64,000 nucleotides of DNA from Varibaculum cambriense DSM 15806. Its GTDB lineage: Bacteria; Actinomycetota; Actinomycetes; Actinomycetales; Actinomycetaceae. The position numbers and the translations under genes are program-made. Below are positions 1-7,822 of the stretch, in pieces. Below the pieces are notes generated by a model, which saw only the letters and a program-made list of their open reading frames with translations, did no database searches and was not told where the DNA came from. The stretch lies in the NCBI RefSeq assembly GCF_000420065.1, contig NZ_ATUF01000002.1, positions 124,001 to 188,000 of the forward strand, given 5' to 3'. Position 1 is the first letter of the stretch. The number at the start of each line of letters is the position of its first letter.

Positions 1-15
1 AAATCTTTTCCTCAT
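1..15 (-). CDS. 5' end of a phage-like gene running off the window
   Basis: On the minus strand a strong ribosome binding site (GGGGAGG, complement of 22-28) precedes an ATG at 15-13 by about six bases. Only the first codons (Met-Arg-Lys-Arg-Phe) lie in the window. It follows the tail-chaperone-like reading frame in the same direction, so by usual phage tail gene order it could be the next tail gene, for example a tape measure protein. That identity is inference from position alone. Confidence 0.35.
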
Positions 16-81
16 TATAATCCTCCCCATCTAATTATGGTAAAACGATAATTATAATTTGTCAATATCATTCGTAATGAC

Positions 82-341
82 TTAAAACTTATCAAAGTCT
101 TCTTTCGTAGCTACTTCTTTGTATTTATATTCATCGTTATTCTTTTCTGTGAACATATCATTTACAAGCCCAATTGTCAGTAGGAATAAATCAGAAACAG
201 AAAGACCAAGTTCCACTGCCCTTAATAGAAGCAATGGTGTAGTTGTTGGTTTTCTGTTAGTCTTGCTTTTTTAGGGAATTCTTCTGACTTTATGTTTAGT
301 CCCCATAATTCAATTATTTGAGGCAGAATTTTAAGACTCAT
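82..341 (-). pseudogene. Phage tail assembly chaperone-like gene, split between two frames
   Basis: An ATG at 341-339 opens a frame beginning MSLKILPQIIELWGLN that closes at 222-224. The following frame (270-85, ending at TAA 82-84) continues the protein: KPTTTPLLLLRAVELGL, then LLTIGLVNDMFTEKNNDEY, and a terminal KEDFDKF. The TTPLLLLRA and ATxEDFDxF patterns resemble small proteins encoded just before the tape measure gene in Firmicutes-type siphophages. The two frames join by a -1 shift at the A6 run in CCTAAAAAAGC (complement of about 264-275). This could be a decay mutation or a programmed tail-chaperone frameshift; the zero-frame phasing (CCT AAA AAA) is not the optimal slippery heptamer, so decay is slightly favoured. 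Base composition is far more AT-rich than the neighbouring chromosome. Confidence 0.6.
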
Positions 342-510
342 TTAGAACTTTGTTAGAATCCGATTTTTCCACCAAAACATTAGTTCTAAAAGTTCTGGAA
401 TAAGAGCGATTTCTAAGTCTCCATCATATCCTATATTTTTCTCAGTTAAGGCTGTTTCAATTTTACTGAGTGCAATCCTACTTTTATAATCTGTTATCTT
501 ATTATCTATA
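342..510 (-). pseudogene. 3' fragment of a phage-like gene, 5' end missing
   Basis: This is an open frame without a start on the minus strand, reading roughly IDNKITDYKSRIALSK, then KNIGYDGDLEIALIPELLEL, then MFWWKNRILTKF and TAA at 344-342. The next frame starts directly after this stop, as phage genes commonly do. Upstream it runs into the last codons of the RNA methyltransferase gene and meets a stop there, so its 5' part has been lost at the phage/chromosome junction near 508-515. Function is unknown; its place suggests the gene before the tail chaperone. Codon use is AT-rich like the rest of 1-510. Confidence 0.5.
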
Positions 511-1899
511 CATCAATACTACAATCTCCACGTGGTGGGTGTGGGGGAAGAGGTCGAAGGTTTGTAAAGACGCGATCTGATAGCCGTTGGATACGGCGAC
601 TTTCAGGTCGCGGGCAAGCGCAGCCGGGTCACAGGCCACGTAAATAATCCGCTCCGGCTCTAGGCTTGCCAGCGCCGCCATTACCTGCCTTCCGGCACCG
701 CTACGCGGGGGATCCATTATCACCAGGGGCGGCGCCTTCATCTTGTCGGCATAATCCGCGAGCGCCCGGGGATCTACCCTCCCAGCGCGAATCTGCAGAC
801 GTCCAGGCACTCCAGAAAGATTCTTGTGCGCCATTTTTACTGCAGGCTTTGACCCCTCTAAAGTGCTCAGGCGTCCTCCCCTATCCAAAATTTTAGCCAG
901 AGGACGCGAAAACAGTCCCGCCCCTGAGTACAGTTCCAGGATTTCATCCCACCGCCGGTCCCCGGGTATTAGCGGGCGGTCGCTACTCGCGTCTGCCTCG
1001 CTACGCTCGCTCTCTTCGACACTCCCGTCAGCCGCGCCATTGACAGGGTTTCCTAGGCCCTCCCCCTGAGCAGTAGATACCCCGCTATCTAGCCCAAAAT
1101 CGCTGGTAGCCGCTGCCATTACCTGCTCGCATAGAATCCGTGCCGCCTGGCGGTGCGCCTGCCAGAAACCACTCGGGGCCACCAGGTAGTCCCCGAAACC
1201 GGGAACCGTTAAACGCACATTCTTTTCTGTAACCGGATGAGCCGATTCATCAAACAGGGAGCGTCCGTTCCACACTCGCAGCCCGTTCGCGCTCGCCCAT
1301 GCCCGGACGCGCCCTCCCGGCGTAAAAACCTGGCTCCAGCTGTTGGGGTCGCTAAATAAAGAAGAGTCACTAATCAGCGGATCCGCCAGCGGGAAGCTAT
1401 CGATCTCTACCAGTTCTTCCCCGCGAAACTTAGTCATCGCCAGGCGCCCAGCAGAACTGACCTCAAAATCGGCGCGCAGACGATACCCTAAACCGTCCTC
1501 GCCGCCAGCGTGTCCGCTACTTACGCCCTGGCAGCTTAGCTCTCCCCCACTGGCAGCCAACGCTTGCGCGTAAACTTCCTCACCTCCTAGGCGCCGCAGG
1601 CAATCCCCCAGTACCTGTGCTTTCCATTGGCGTTGGTACGGCAGTTTCACGTGGCAAAGATCTGCCCCGCCCGTGCCTCCCGGACCGCCCAAAGCCCACA
1701 CCGGCACTTGCCGCTGAGGTGAAGCCTGCAGCACTTCGCTCACCTCGGCAAAAATAACTTTGCCTTTTTTAGCGACCGGGACAGCTGTTACCTGCTCCCC
1801 CGGCAATCCGAAACGCACCATATAGGTTTGTCCATCTTCATGTGCCAGACAGTAACCACCATGAACTGGACGCAGTAGTTGCAAGGAAACTTCATTCAT
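502..1899 (-). CDS. TrmA/RlmD-family RNA (uracil-C5)-methyltransferase
   Basis: This 465-residue protein is likely an S-adenosylmethionine-dependent methyltransferase that adds a C5 methyl group to uracil in rRNA or tRNA. An N-terminal TRAM-like RNA-binding region (residues about 1-60) precedes a Rossmann methyltransferase domain with ELYSGAGLFS (SAM loop), IMDPPRSGAG (motif IV) and YVACDPAALARDL, which holds the catalytic cysteine. The four-cysteine Fe-S motif of E. coli RlmD is not evident. It corresponds in position and family to M. tuberculosis Rv2689c, next to the permease homologous to Rv2690c. A low-complexity insert (about 275-310) is rich in Ser, Glu and Gly. The last residues (VLMYR) and the stop lie at the AT-rich phage junction, so the extreme C-terminus may have been rewritten by the insertion. 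The exact substrate base is unknown. Confidence 0.9.
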   Translation of the reverse strand: MNEVSLQLLRPVHGGYCLAHEDGQTYMVRFGLPGEQVTAVPVAKKGKVIFAEVSEVLQASPQRQVPVWALGGPGGTGGADLCHVKLPYQRQWKAQVLGDCLRRLGGEEVYAQALAASGGELSCQGVSSGHAGGEDGLGYRLRADFEVSSAGRLAMTKFRGEELVEIDSFPLADPLISDSSLFSDPNSWSQVFTPGGRVRAWASANGLRVWNGRSLFDESAHPVTEKNVRLTVPGFGDYLVAPSGFWQAHRQAARILCEQVMAAATSDFGLDSGVSTAQGEGLGNPVNGAADGSVEESERSEADASSDRPLIPGDRRWDEILELYSGAGLFSRPLAKILDRGGRLSTLEGSKPAVKMAHKNLSGVPGRLQIRAGRVDPRALADYADKMKAPPLVIMDPPRSGAGRQVMAALASLEPERIIYVACDPAALARDLKVAVSNGYQIASLQTFDLFPHTHHVEIVVLMYR

Positions 1900-1916
1900 A
1901 AGTTAATGCTCGATAC

Positions 1917-4085
1917 CTAAAAATCAGCGGAAAAGTCCGGCTGAACATCCTCAGGAGCAGACGATTTACGACCCGAGGACGACTGTTCTATCCCCCAGCC
2001 ACCGTGAACACCATTAATCCAGGGAAGATGATCATTATCGCCCACAAATGCCCCCCGGGTAATATCTTGAGCTCTCCTTCCATACACCGGGGAAGACTGG
2101 CGGTATTCTTCCGGAGGAAGCAACGCGGTTACCCCATCTTGCTGATCCGCTTGCTTGCGGGTTCGGGAGAAGTTCCACGGCACCATCACTACTAATACCC
2201 CCGGCAAATCCCGCAGCTGGTGGCGGATACGATCCACAGAACGGTTATGTAAAAACTTTTGCCAGGGATATTTCACCTGGTAGCAGGGAATATAGATAAC
2301 CACCAGGTCGCGGGGAGAGCGGTTACGCAAAGAGCGCACGTGTTGCAGCAGCGGACCGGTAATATCGCGGAAAGGTGAAGCTAGCACCGTCAGTGGCACT
2401 TCTACCCCGCTTTGCATCCAGCTTTCTTTAAGGCGGGCAAAATCATCGGGTTCAATCTCGACGTGAACTAAAGATAGTGAGGAAGGGTGACAGGCACGCG
2501 CATACGAGATGGCTCGCATAGTGGGTTTGTCTAGGTTAGAAACCAGCACCAGGCTTTGCACCCGGGAAGGCAAGGAACGAGCAGTAGCAAAATCAGCCAC
2601 TTCGGTTTCCCGGCTAGAGCGCTGATAGTAGTTTCTTATCCTCCACAAGAGTACAAACACGATTGCCATCATGGCTAGAGCCACCCAGGCACCATGAGTA
2701 AACCGCGAGATAGTTACCATCATCAGCACGGTGGCGGTACAGATGAAACCGATCGCATTTACCATCCAACGGCGTCGCAATATTTTCCGGTTCTTTTGAA
2801 AAGTCCGCGAACGCAGTTTCGTGTTCCAGTGCCTGAGCATCCCCAGTTGCGAAAGAGTCAAAGAGATAAAAACCCCGATAATGTACATCTCGATTAGTTT
2901 GGGTGATTGCGCGTCGGTAACCGTGATCAAAACTGCGGCAACCAAAGCCGGGACGCAGATAACTGGGGAGAGAGAACTTCGGTCTGCCCGTCGAAAAATT
3001 TGGGGTGGCAAAAATCCATCGCGGGAAAGAACTTGGGTAAGTTGCGAAAACCAATTAAAGGCACTGTGAGCCGCAAAGATCAAGATCACCGCGGTAATCA
3101 CAATGACCAGGGTGGCCATTAAGGGATAGCCGGAAAAGATAGTAGCCGCCAGTTGCGCTATCACCGGGGGGACTTCCATGGCAGCAAGTGGCCCATTTAC
3201 GCTAAGCAATTGGGAGTCAAACGCAGGAACTTTCACTCCCGTCACTTTCGCCAGATGCAGCATGGAAAACATCATTGCCGCGCTGATCAGCGCAAAGACC
3301 GCCAGGGTGATCCGCGCGTTTTTAGGGCGTGGTTTCCTAAAAGCAGGCACCCCATTGCTGATCCCTTCTACCCCACTCAAGGCGATGCAGCCTCCTGAAA
3401 ATGCCCGCAGAAACAGCAGCAATCCTCCCATGCCGGTAAGCCCTGCTTGGTAAGGAGTGGCCTTTAAGATCTCCATCTGCGCCGTCTCCGCGAGCCCTAA
3501 TGAGCCCCAGGCTTCTTGCAAAAGCCCACAGATAGCTAATAGCGCAATGGATGCCATAAATAGATAGGCGGGGATGGCAAATAGCCTTCCGGACTCACGC
3601 ATCCCTGACAGATTCAACAGGGTCAAAACTGCAATTACCGCTACGGAAACTAAAACTTGATGAGTATTGAGCGCCGGAAAGAGCGCACCTACGTAGCTGG
3701 CACATACAGATGTAGAAACCGCGATCGTCAAAGAATAATCAACTAACAACGCACTGACCGTGACCAGAGCGGCAGATTGTCCCAGGTTTTGCCGCGTCAC
3801 CTCGTAGTCTCCACCTCCGCGCGGGTAGGCCAATACTACTTGGCGGTAGGAAATAATCACCACTGCCATGACCGCGAAAACCGCTACCCCTACCCACAGG
3901 GAAATACCAGAGGCCACGATTCCTCCTACCCCTAGGGTCAAGAGGATTTGATCCGGAGCATAAGAAACTGAAGACAGCGCATTCGAAGCAAAAACTGGGA
4001 GGGCATAACGTTTTGATAGCCCTTCCCGCATCAGCTGCGGCTTACGCAGGGCTGGGCTTTCCCAGCGTTCTTTGTCGTCTTTCAC
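1917..4085 (-). CDS. APC-superfamily permease, KimA-like K+ importer
   Basis: This is a 722-residue inner-membrane transporter with about 12 hydrophobic segments in residues 30-490 and a cytoplasmic C-terminal domain of about 230 residues. The start FASNALSSVSYAPDQIL matches the SSDALSSVAY-type signature of KimA (YdaO) proteins, which import K+ and respond to c-di-AMP in Firmicutes. It is the homologue of Rv2690c, and is divergently arranged with two TrkA-type K+ regulators, which supports a role in potassium uptake. That role is inferred, since actinobacterial members are often annotated only as amino acid permeases. The gap to the divergent trkA gene is under 100 bp, so promoters are probably shared. 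The C-terminal tail after about 640 is poorly conserved in appearance and polar. Confidence 0.85.
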   Translation of the reverse strand: MKDDKERWESPALRKPQLMREGLSKRYALPVFASNALSSVSYAPDQILLTLGVGGIVASGISLWVGVAVFAVMAVVIISYRQVVLAYPRGGGDYEVTRQNLGQSAALVTVSALLVDYSLTIAVSTSVCASYVGALFPALNTHQVLVSVAVIAVLTLLNLSGMRESGRLFAIPAYLFMASIALLAICGLLQEAWGSLGLAETAQMEILKATPYQAGLTGMGGLLLFLRAFSGGCIALSGVEGISNGVPAFRKPRPKNARITLAVFALISAAMMFSMLHLAKVTGVKVPAFDSQLLSVNGPLAAMEVPPVIAQLAATIFSGYPLMATLVIVITAVILIFAAHSAFNWFSQLTQVLSRDGFLPPQIFRRADRSSLSPVICVPALVAAVLITVTDAQSPKLIEMYIIGVFISLTLSQLGMLRHWNTKLRSRTFQKNRKILRRRWMVNAIGFICTATVLMMVTISRFTHGAWVALAMMAIVFVLLWRIRNYYQRSSRETEVADFATARSLPSRVQSLVLVSNLDKPTMRAISYARACHPSSLSLVHVEIEPDDFARLKESWMQSGVEVPLTVLASPFRDITGPLLQHVRSLRNRSPRDLVVIYIPCYQVKYPWQKFLHNRSVDRIRHQLRDLPGVLVVMVPWNFSRTRKQADQQDGVTALLPPEEYRQSSPVYGRRAQDITRGAFVGDNDHLPWINGVHGGWGIEQSSSGRKSSAPEDVQPDFSADF

Positions 4086-4174
4086 ATCCCGATCATCCCA
4101 CTATCTAGCCAAAACTAATAGTTTCTGCTGGTTTGAAAGCTGAAAATAGCCCAGAAAAGGTTTACGCTACTTGC

Positions 4175-4840
4175 ATGCACTTCGTAGTTTTAGGCTCGGG
4201 TCGAGTAGGAGCCAGAGTCGCTCAGACCTTGGACGAACAGGGACATTCGGTTGCTATCATCGATTCCAACCCCGATGCTTTCCGTAAACTTCCCACCGAT
4301 TTTTCGGGACAAAAAGTATCCGGGATTGGGTTCGATCGAGAAGTGCTAGAGCGCGCCAATATCGAGGAAGCTTATGCTTTCGCCGCCATTTCTAACGGGG
4401 ACAACACCAACATTTTGGCGGCTCGGATCGCGCGAGAAACCTTCGGGATTGACCGGGTGGTCGCCCGGATTTACGATATTCGCCGCGCGGAAATCTACCG
4501 CAAGCTGGGGATTAACACTACCTCTCCCGTTTCGTGGACCGCTTCGGAAATGCTGCGCCTAATGCTACCGGATGATACCCAGCTGGCGTATTCAGATTCG
4601 GTCTATCAGGTGAAAATGCTGCGCATTTTCCCCTGCGAAGACTGGGTGGGGGTTTCTTTACAGCAAACCCAAAAACTTCTGGATATCAAAGTGGCCTATA
4701 TTGGACGCGATGGTGAACCCTATTTCAACCTGTCTACCCTGGTAATCCAAGAAGGTGACGAACTGATTTGTACGGTGCCATCGAGGCGAGCAGAGCAGAT
4801 AGAGAGGGCTTTCAAACGGCCCCCAGCGCAGGAGGAATAA
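4175..4840 (+). CDS. TrkA-type K+ uptake regulator, first copy (CeoB-like)
   Basis: This is a cytoplasmic RCK (KTN) protein of about 221 residues that binds NAD(H) or ATP and gates K+ transport. The Rossmann start MHFVVLGSGRVGARVA contains GxGxxG, followed by an acidic residue at the end of beta-2 (IIDSNP). A C-terminal TrkA-C domain (residues about 140-215) contains GDELICTVP. An upstream TTG at 4133 would add 14 residues; the ATG at 4175 is preferred because the Rossmann fold starts there. It is the first gene of a pair with the downstream paralogue, with one base between stop and start, matching ceoB-ceoC (Rv2691-Rv2692). It likely controls the divergent KimA-like permease or a Trk channel elsewhere. 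Confidence 0.9.
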   Translation: MHFVVLGSGRVGARVAQTLDEQGHSVAIIDSNPDAFRKLPTDFSGQKVSGIGFDREVLERANIEEAYAFAAISNGDNTNILAARIARETFGIDRVVARIYDIRRAEIYRKLGINTTSPVSWTASEMLRLMLPDDTQLAYSDSVYQVKMLRIFPCEDWVGVSLQQTQKLLDIKVAYIGRDGEPYFNLSTLVIQEGDELICTVPSRRAEQIERAFKRPPAQEE

Positions 4841-4841
4841 T

Positions 4842-5543
4842 ATGCGGATTGTGATTGCTGGAGCCGGCTCGGTAGGACGCTCTATTGCCCGCGAACTGGT
4901 CACTAATGGTTATGAAGTTACCTTGATCGATAATCATCCTTCCCGCATGGAAGTAGCCTCGATTCCCCAGGCAGACTGGGTATTAGGGGACGCCTGCTCC
5001 CTCGATACGCTTTCTAAAGCCGAGATTGGCGAGGCCGACGTAGTAGTTTGCGCTACTGGAAACGACAAAGTGAATCTGGTGGTCTGCCTATTGGCAAGAA
5101 CCGAGTTCGGGGTGCCAAAGACCGTGGCGCGGGTAAATAATCCCAAGAACGAGTGGCTCTTCGATGATGCTTGGGGAGTAGACGTGGCGGTCTCTACCCC
5201 GCGAGTGATGACTGCTCTAGTGGAAGAAGTAGTGTCTGTGGGAATTCCGGTGCATCTGTTCCGCTTCCACACTTCTGACACCAATATGTATTCCCTAACC
5301 GTACCCAAAGATTCTGATTTAACCGGGCAGCCCCTCTCCGCCCTCGACCTGCCCCCTTCGGTAGTATTGGCAGCAGTTCTGCGTGATTCGCGCCCCCTCG
5401 CTCCCCGCCCGGATACTTTGCTGCAAGGCCTAGATGAACTGCTGATGCTATTTAGTTCTACAGCCGAAGACGATTTAGAGCAGATAACTGCTCTGTTTGC
5501 GCCTCCGCCTGAAGAAGTAGCTGATCCGGCGCAAGAAGATTAG
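4842..5543 (+). CDS. TrkA-type K+ uptake regulator, second copy (CeoC-like)
   Basis: This 233-residue RCK-domain protein is paralogous to the gene just upstream and probably forms heteromeric regulatory rings with it. It starts MRIVIAGAGSVGRSIA (GxGxxG nucleotide loop), with LIDNHP ending beta-2, and has a TrkA-C domain in the last third (DELLMLFSS). A strong ribosome binding site (GGAGGA) sits directly before the ATG inside the end of the first gene, so the two are translationally coupled. The acidic C-terminal tail is not part of the domain. It overlaps the convergent DUF3159 gene by four bases at its stop. Confidence 0.9.
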   Translation: MRIVIAGAGSVGRSIARELVTNGYEVTLIDNHPSRMEVASIPQADWVLGDACSLDTLSKAEIGEADVVVCATGNDKVNLVVCLLARTEFGVPKTVARVNNPKNEWLFDDAWGVDVAVSTPRVMTALVEEVVSVGIPVHLFRFHTSDTNMYSLTVPKDSDLTGQPLSALDLPPSVVLAAVLRDSRPLAPRPDTLLQGLDELLMLFSSTAEDDLEQITALFAPPPEEVADPAQED

Positions 5544-6286
5544 TGGTCATTGCCGCGCAACCGTGCGGTTTCGCCGCGCAGTAACGCCCAGTTAAAATAG
5601 CCTACCAGGGCAAATGCGGGCAACCCCAGGATCAGCCGGGCCGCTCCCAGAGATACCAAGAGGTTCGCATAATACAGGGGTAGCTCCACCGCTAACCGCA
5701 AGGTAAAAAGCCCTATCCACAACCAAGTACAGAGCCGGGAAAGTTCATAAAATTTGCGGGCATCGCCCTGGCGCCAATTGTCTAGTTTACCGATCGCCCC
5801 GGCTACCAGCCAGCCGATAGCCGGTCGGCGAGCCAGAATAGTTACCAGCAACACCGCTGAGTAAATCCCGTTTATCCAAAATCCAAAGGCAAAAAAATTT
5901 TCCACCTGACCGCTACGCCAGGCCCAAAATACGCTGATTAGGGTGCCGGCAAGTCCGGCTATCACCTGGCGTAAGCTTTGATGGCGCAGCATCCGAATCG
6001 CCCCGAAAAAAACCGTCGCTGTCAGCGCCAAGATCACTGGCAGTCGCAGCGAATGGGTAAAAGGATAGATCGCCACTATCAAAATGGTGGGCAAGGTAGC
6101 TTCTAAGGCTCCTAAAGGCCCGCCGATGGCTTCCCGCATAGAAAACTGCTGCGATTCTAACTGAGACCCTAGAGCGCCGAATTGTCCCGTCAGTGGGGAT
6201 TCTCTCCGCCTATCAACCTCCGCAGAAAGGTACGGGGATTCTGGCTGCTCACCGCGGCTATCACTTGATTCTAAACTACTGTTCAT
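5540..6286 (-). CDS. DUF3159 integral membrane protein
   Basis: This protein of about 248 residues has roughly five or six hydrophobic segments in its C-terminal two thirds (from PTILIVAIYPFTHSL onward) and a polar N-terminus. It matches the DUF3159 family, homologous to Rv2693c, which is conserved in Actinobacteria next to the OB-fold gene; no biochemical function is established. The ATG at 6286-6284, lying within the 3' end of the OB-fold gene, is preferred to a more upstream in-frame start at 6349. It appears to be the last gene of the DUF3710-OB-fold-DUF3159 transcription unit and converges on the trkA pair. Confidence 0.85.
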   Translation of the reverse strand: MNSSLESSDSRGEQPESPYLSAEVDRRRESPLTGQFGALGSQLESQQFSMREAIGGPLGALEATLPTILIVAIYPFTHSLRLPVILALTATVFFGAIRMLRHQSLRQVIAGLAGTLISVFWAWRSGQVENFFAFGFWINGIYSAVLLVTILARRPAIGWLVAGAIGKLDNWRQGDARKFYELSRLCTWLWIGLFTLRLAVELPLYYANLLVSLGAARLILGLPAFALVGYFNWALLRGETARLRGNDH

Positions 6287-6611
6287 TACCGCGAACCGGC
6301 TCAATCTGAAAAGTAGGGTTGATAACACAAAACCCGTTGGAGCGAGCAATAACCGTTCCTTGCACCGCTAGACGAATTCCAGCTTTGATGCCGGGAACAC
6401 TTTTCCGCCCTAACCACACCACATCTATTGAGCCGGTACCGTCAAATAAAGTGGCGGTAAAAGAACCGGCTCCGGTAGGGGCTGGAAAAGTAACCGAACG
6501 TAAAACCCCAAATAGGGAGGCTTTTTGTCGCTCAGTTACCTCGCGTACTTGGGAAGCGATATACGATTGTGCCCCTTCTGGAGCTGCGGGAGTCTTATCG
6601 GGGGAAGCCAC
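6276..6611 (-). CDS. OB-fold nucleic-acid-binding protein (Rv2694c-like)
   Basis: This small protein of 111 residues has a single OB-fold-like core: SFTATLFDGTGSIDVVWLG, then GIKAGIRLAVQGTV and CVINPTFQI. This is the RecG-wedge or tRNA-anticodon type of OB domain found in Rv2694c homologues. Start is GTG at 6611, whose first base overlaps the TAG of the DUF3710 gene, indicating tight coupling. It overlaps the DUF3159 gene by 11 bases. Binding of RNA or DNA is inferred from the fold; the target is unknown. Confidence 0.8.
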   Translation of the reverse strand: MASPDKTPAAPEGAQSYIASQVREVTERQKASLFGVLRSVTFPAPTGAGSFTATLFDGTGSIDVVWLGRKSVPGIKAGIRLAVQGTVIARSNGFCVINPTFQIEPVRGNEQ

Positions 6612-7342
6612 TACTCACCCATCCCTAACTGCTCAATTAGATCTGCAGACAACTCGATTGGTAACGTTTCTCCCGGTACGTAGGCTTCATTCCCGCGCAC
6701 TACCTCCATACCGTGTAAGACTGCTAGCAGGCCTTCACGAGCGCTTTCTTCCTCGGCTGCCTGTCCTCTTAAAATCACGCGCAGCAGCCAGCGATCGCCC
6801 TCAATCCCCCACAAGAGTAGGGGCATTGCGCCCTCTATAGCAGATTTACCTTCCGGGATAGGACGCGCCAGCACTGCTTCTCCGAAGGGACCGGGAAGCG
6901 GGAAAATCTGGTATTCCTCAGCTTTAAGCTGGTCAGCAAGCTCCTGGCGAATTTCATCCCATAGCCCCCCGGAACGTTGCATCGCGAAGGCAGCTAACTG
7001 CATCTGCGCAGTTCCCGACACCACTTCTAGTGCCAGGATATTGCCACTGCCGTCTTGAACTGGAAGGATTTGTAATCCCGCGATCATGGGGATCCGCAAA
7101 ACTCCCAGATCCAAAAATTCGCTGCCTGCCGGTGACTCGCCCTCGTTGTAAGGGCCTTGCTGCTTAGAGATTTGCGCATTACTGACCACCTCGCCCTCAC
7201 CGGGAGCTGGGGCAAGCTCCCCCGCGGCGTACTCTGCAGAATTAGCGGCTTCCCCCGGCTGGCCGGGGGTATCCATGTCTGCAGCTAGCGGCAAAGATTC
7301 TTCTGGAGCTATGCGTTTACGTCGAGAAGGAAATAATCTCAT
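6611..7342 (-). CDS. DUF3710 protein
   Basis: A 243-residue soluble protein matching the DUF3710 family (Rv2696c-like). A low-complexity acidic N-terminus (residues 1-75) precedes a folded domain with GVLRIPMIAGLQILPVQD, SGGLWDEIRQELADQL and GDRWLLRVILRG. The function of the family is unknown. In many Actinobacteria dut (dUTPase) lies directly upstream; here the DUF4193 gene is only about ten bases upstream, and no dut is present. Confidence 0.85.
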   Translation of the reverse strand: MRLFPSRRKRIAPEESLPLAADMDTPGQPGEAANSAEYAAGELAPAPGEGEVVSNAQISKQQGPYNEGESPAGSEFLDLGVLRIPMIAGLQILPVQDGSGNILALEVVSGTAQMQLAAFAMQRSGGLWDEIRQELADQLKAEEYQIFPLPGPFGEAVLARPIPEGKSAIEGAMPLLLWGIEGDRWLLRVILRGQAAEEESAREGLLAVLHGMEVVRGNEAYVPGETLPIELSADLIEQLGMGE

Positions 7343-7351
7343 AACGCCAGT

Positions 7352-7654
7352 TTATTCAGCGCAGTCGAGGCAAACCGGTTTGCCATCAACCGCTCCCGCC
7401 AGGCGGGAACGGTGCTGAACTAGGAAGCAAACCGAGCAGGTGAACTCGTCATCTTGCGCCGGAATGACCTGCACAGAAAGTTCTTCACCAGATAGATCAG
7501 CGCCAGGAAGTTCAAAATCTTCTGCAGCTGCGTTTTCGTCTTCATCGACTTCGGAAGAACCACTGGCCTCCGCGCGGCGAGCCTTCAGTTCTTCCAGGGA
7601 GTCCTGCTCGACTTCTTCTTCATTTTTGCGGGGGGCGTCATAATCTGTTGCCAC
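7352..7654 (-). CDS. DUF4193 zinc-ribbon protein
   Basis: A 100-residue protein starting MATDYDAPR, with an acidic middle (EDENAAAEDFELPG) and a C-terminal pair of CxxC knuckles (CSVC and CLDC) that probably bind zinc. This is the DUF4193 family (Rv2699c homologue). Function is unknown; the acidic tail plus zinc ribbon suggests association with the transcription or translation machinery, but this is inference. It is the first gene of a four-gene minus-strand cluster diverging from sepH. Confidence 0.9.
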   Translation of the reverse strand: MATDYDAPRKNEEEVEQDSLEELKARRAEASGSSEVDEDENAAAEDFELPGADLSGEELSVQVIPAQDDEFTCSVCFLVQHRSRLAGAVDGKPVCLDCAE

Positions 7655-7822
7655 GGTTCGTCCCTTCTTAAAGTGGTGCTTGAGTCTACAGTTAAATAAA
7701 CAATAGACGCGGGGATATTAACACTTCAAGCCCTAAAATGCTAGATACGACAGACACACCGCGCCTAATAGGCAAAAAATGCCCCTGAACGTGGCAATCT
7801 CTAAGCAAGGGAACGGAGGAAC

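Noticed and set aside
4133-4174. N-terminal extension of the first TrkA protein from TTG at 4133
   Set aside because: The Rossmann fold begins at the ATG at 4175 and the extension has no family match; used the later start.
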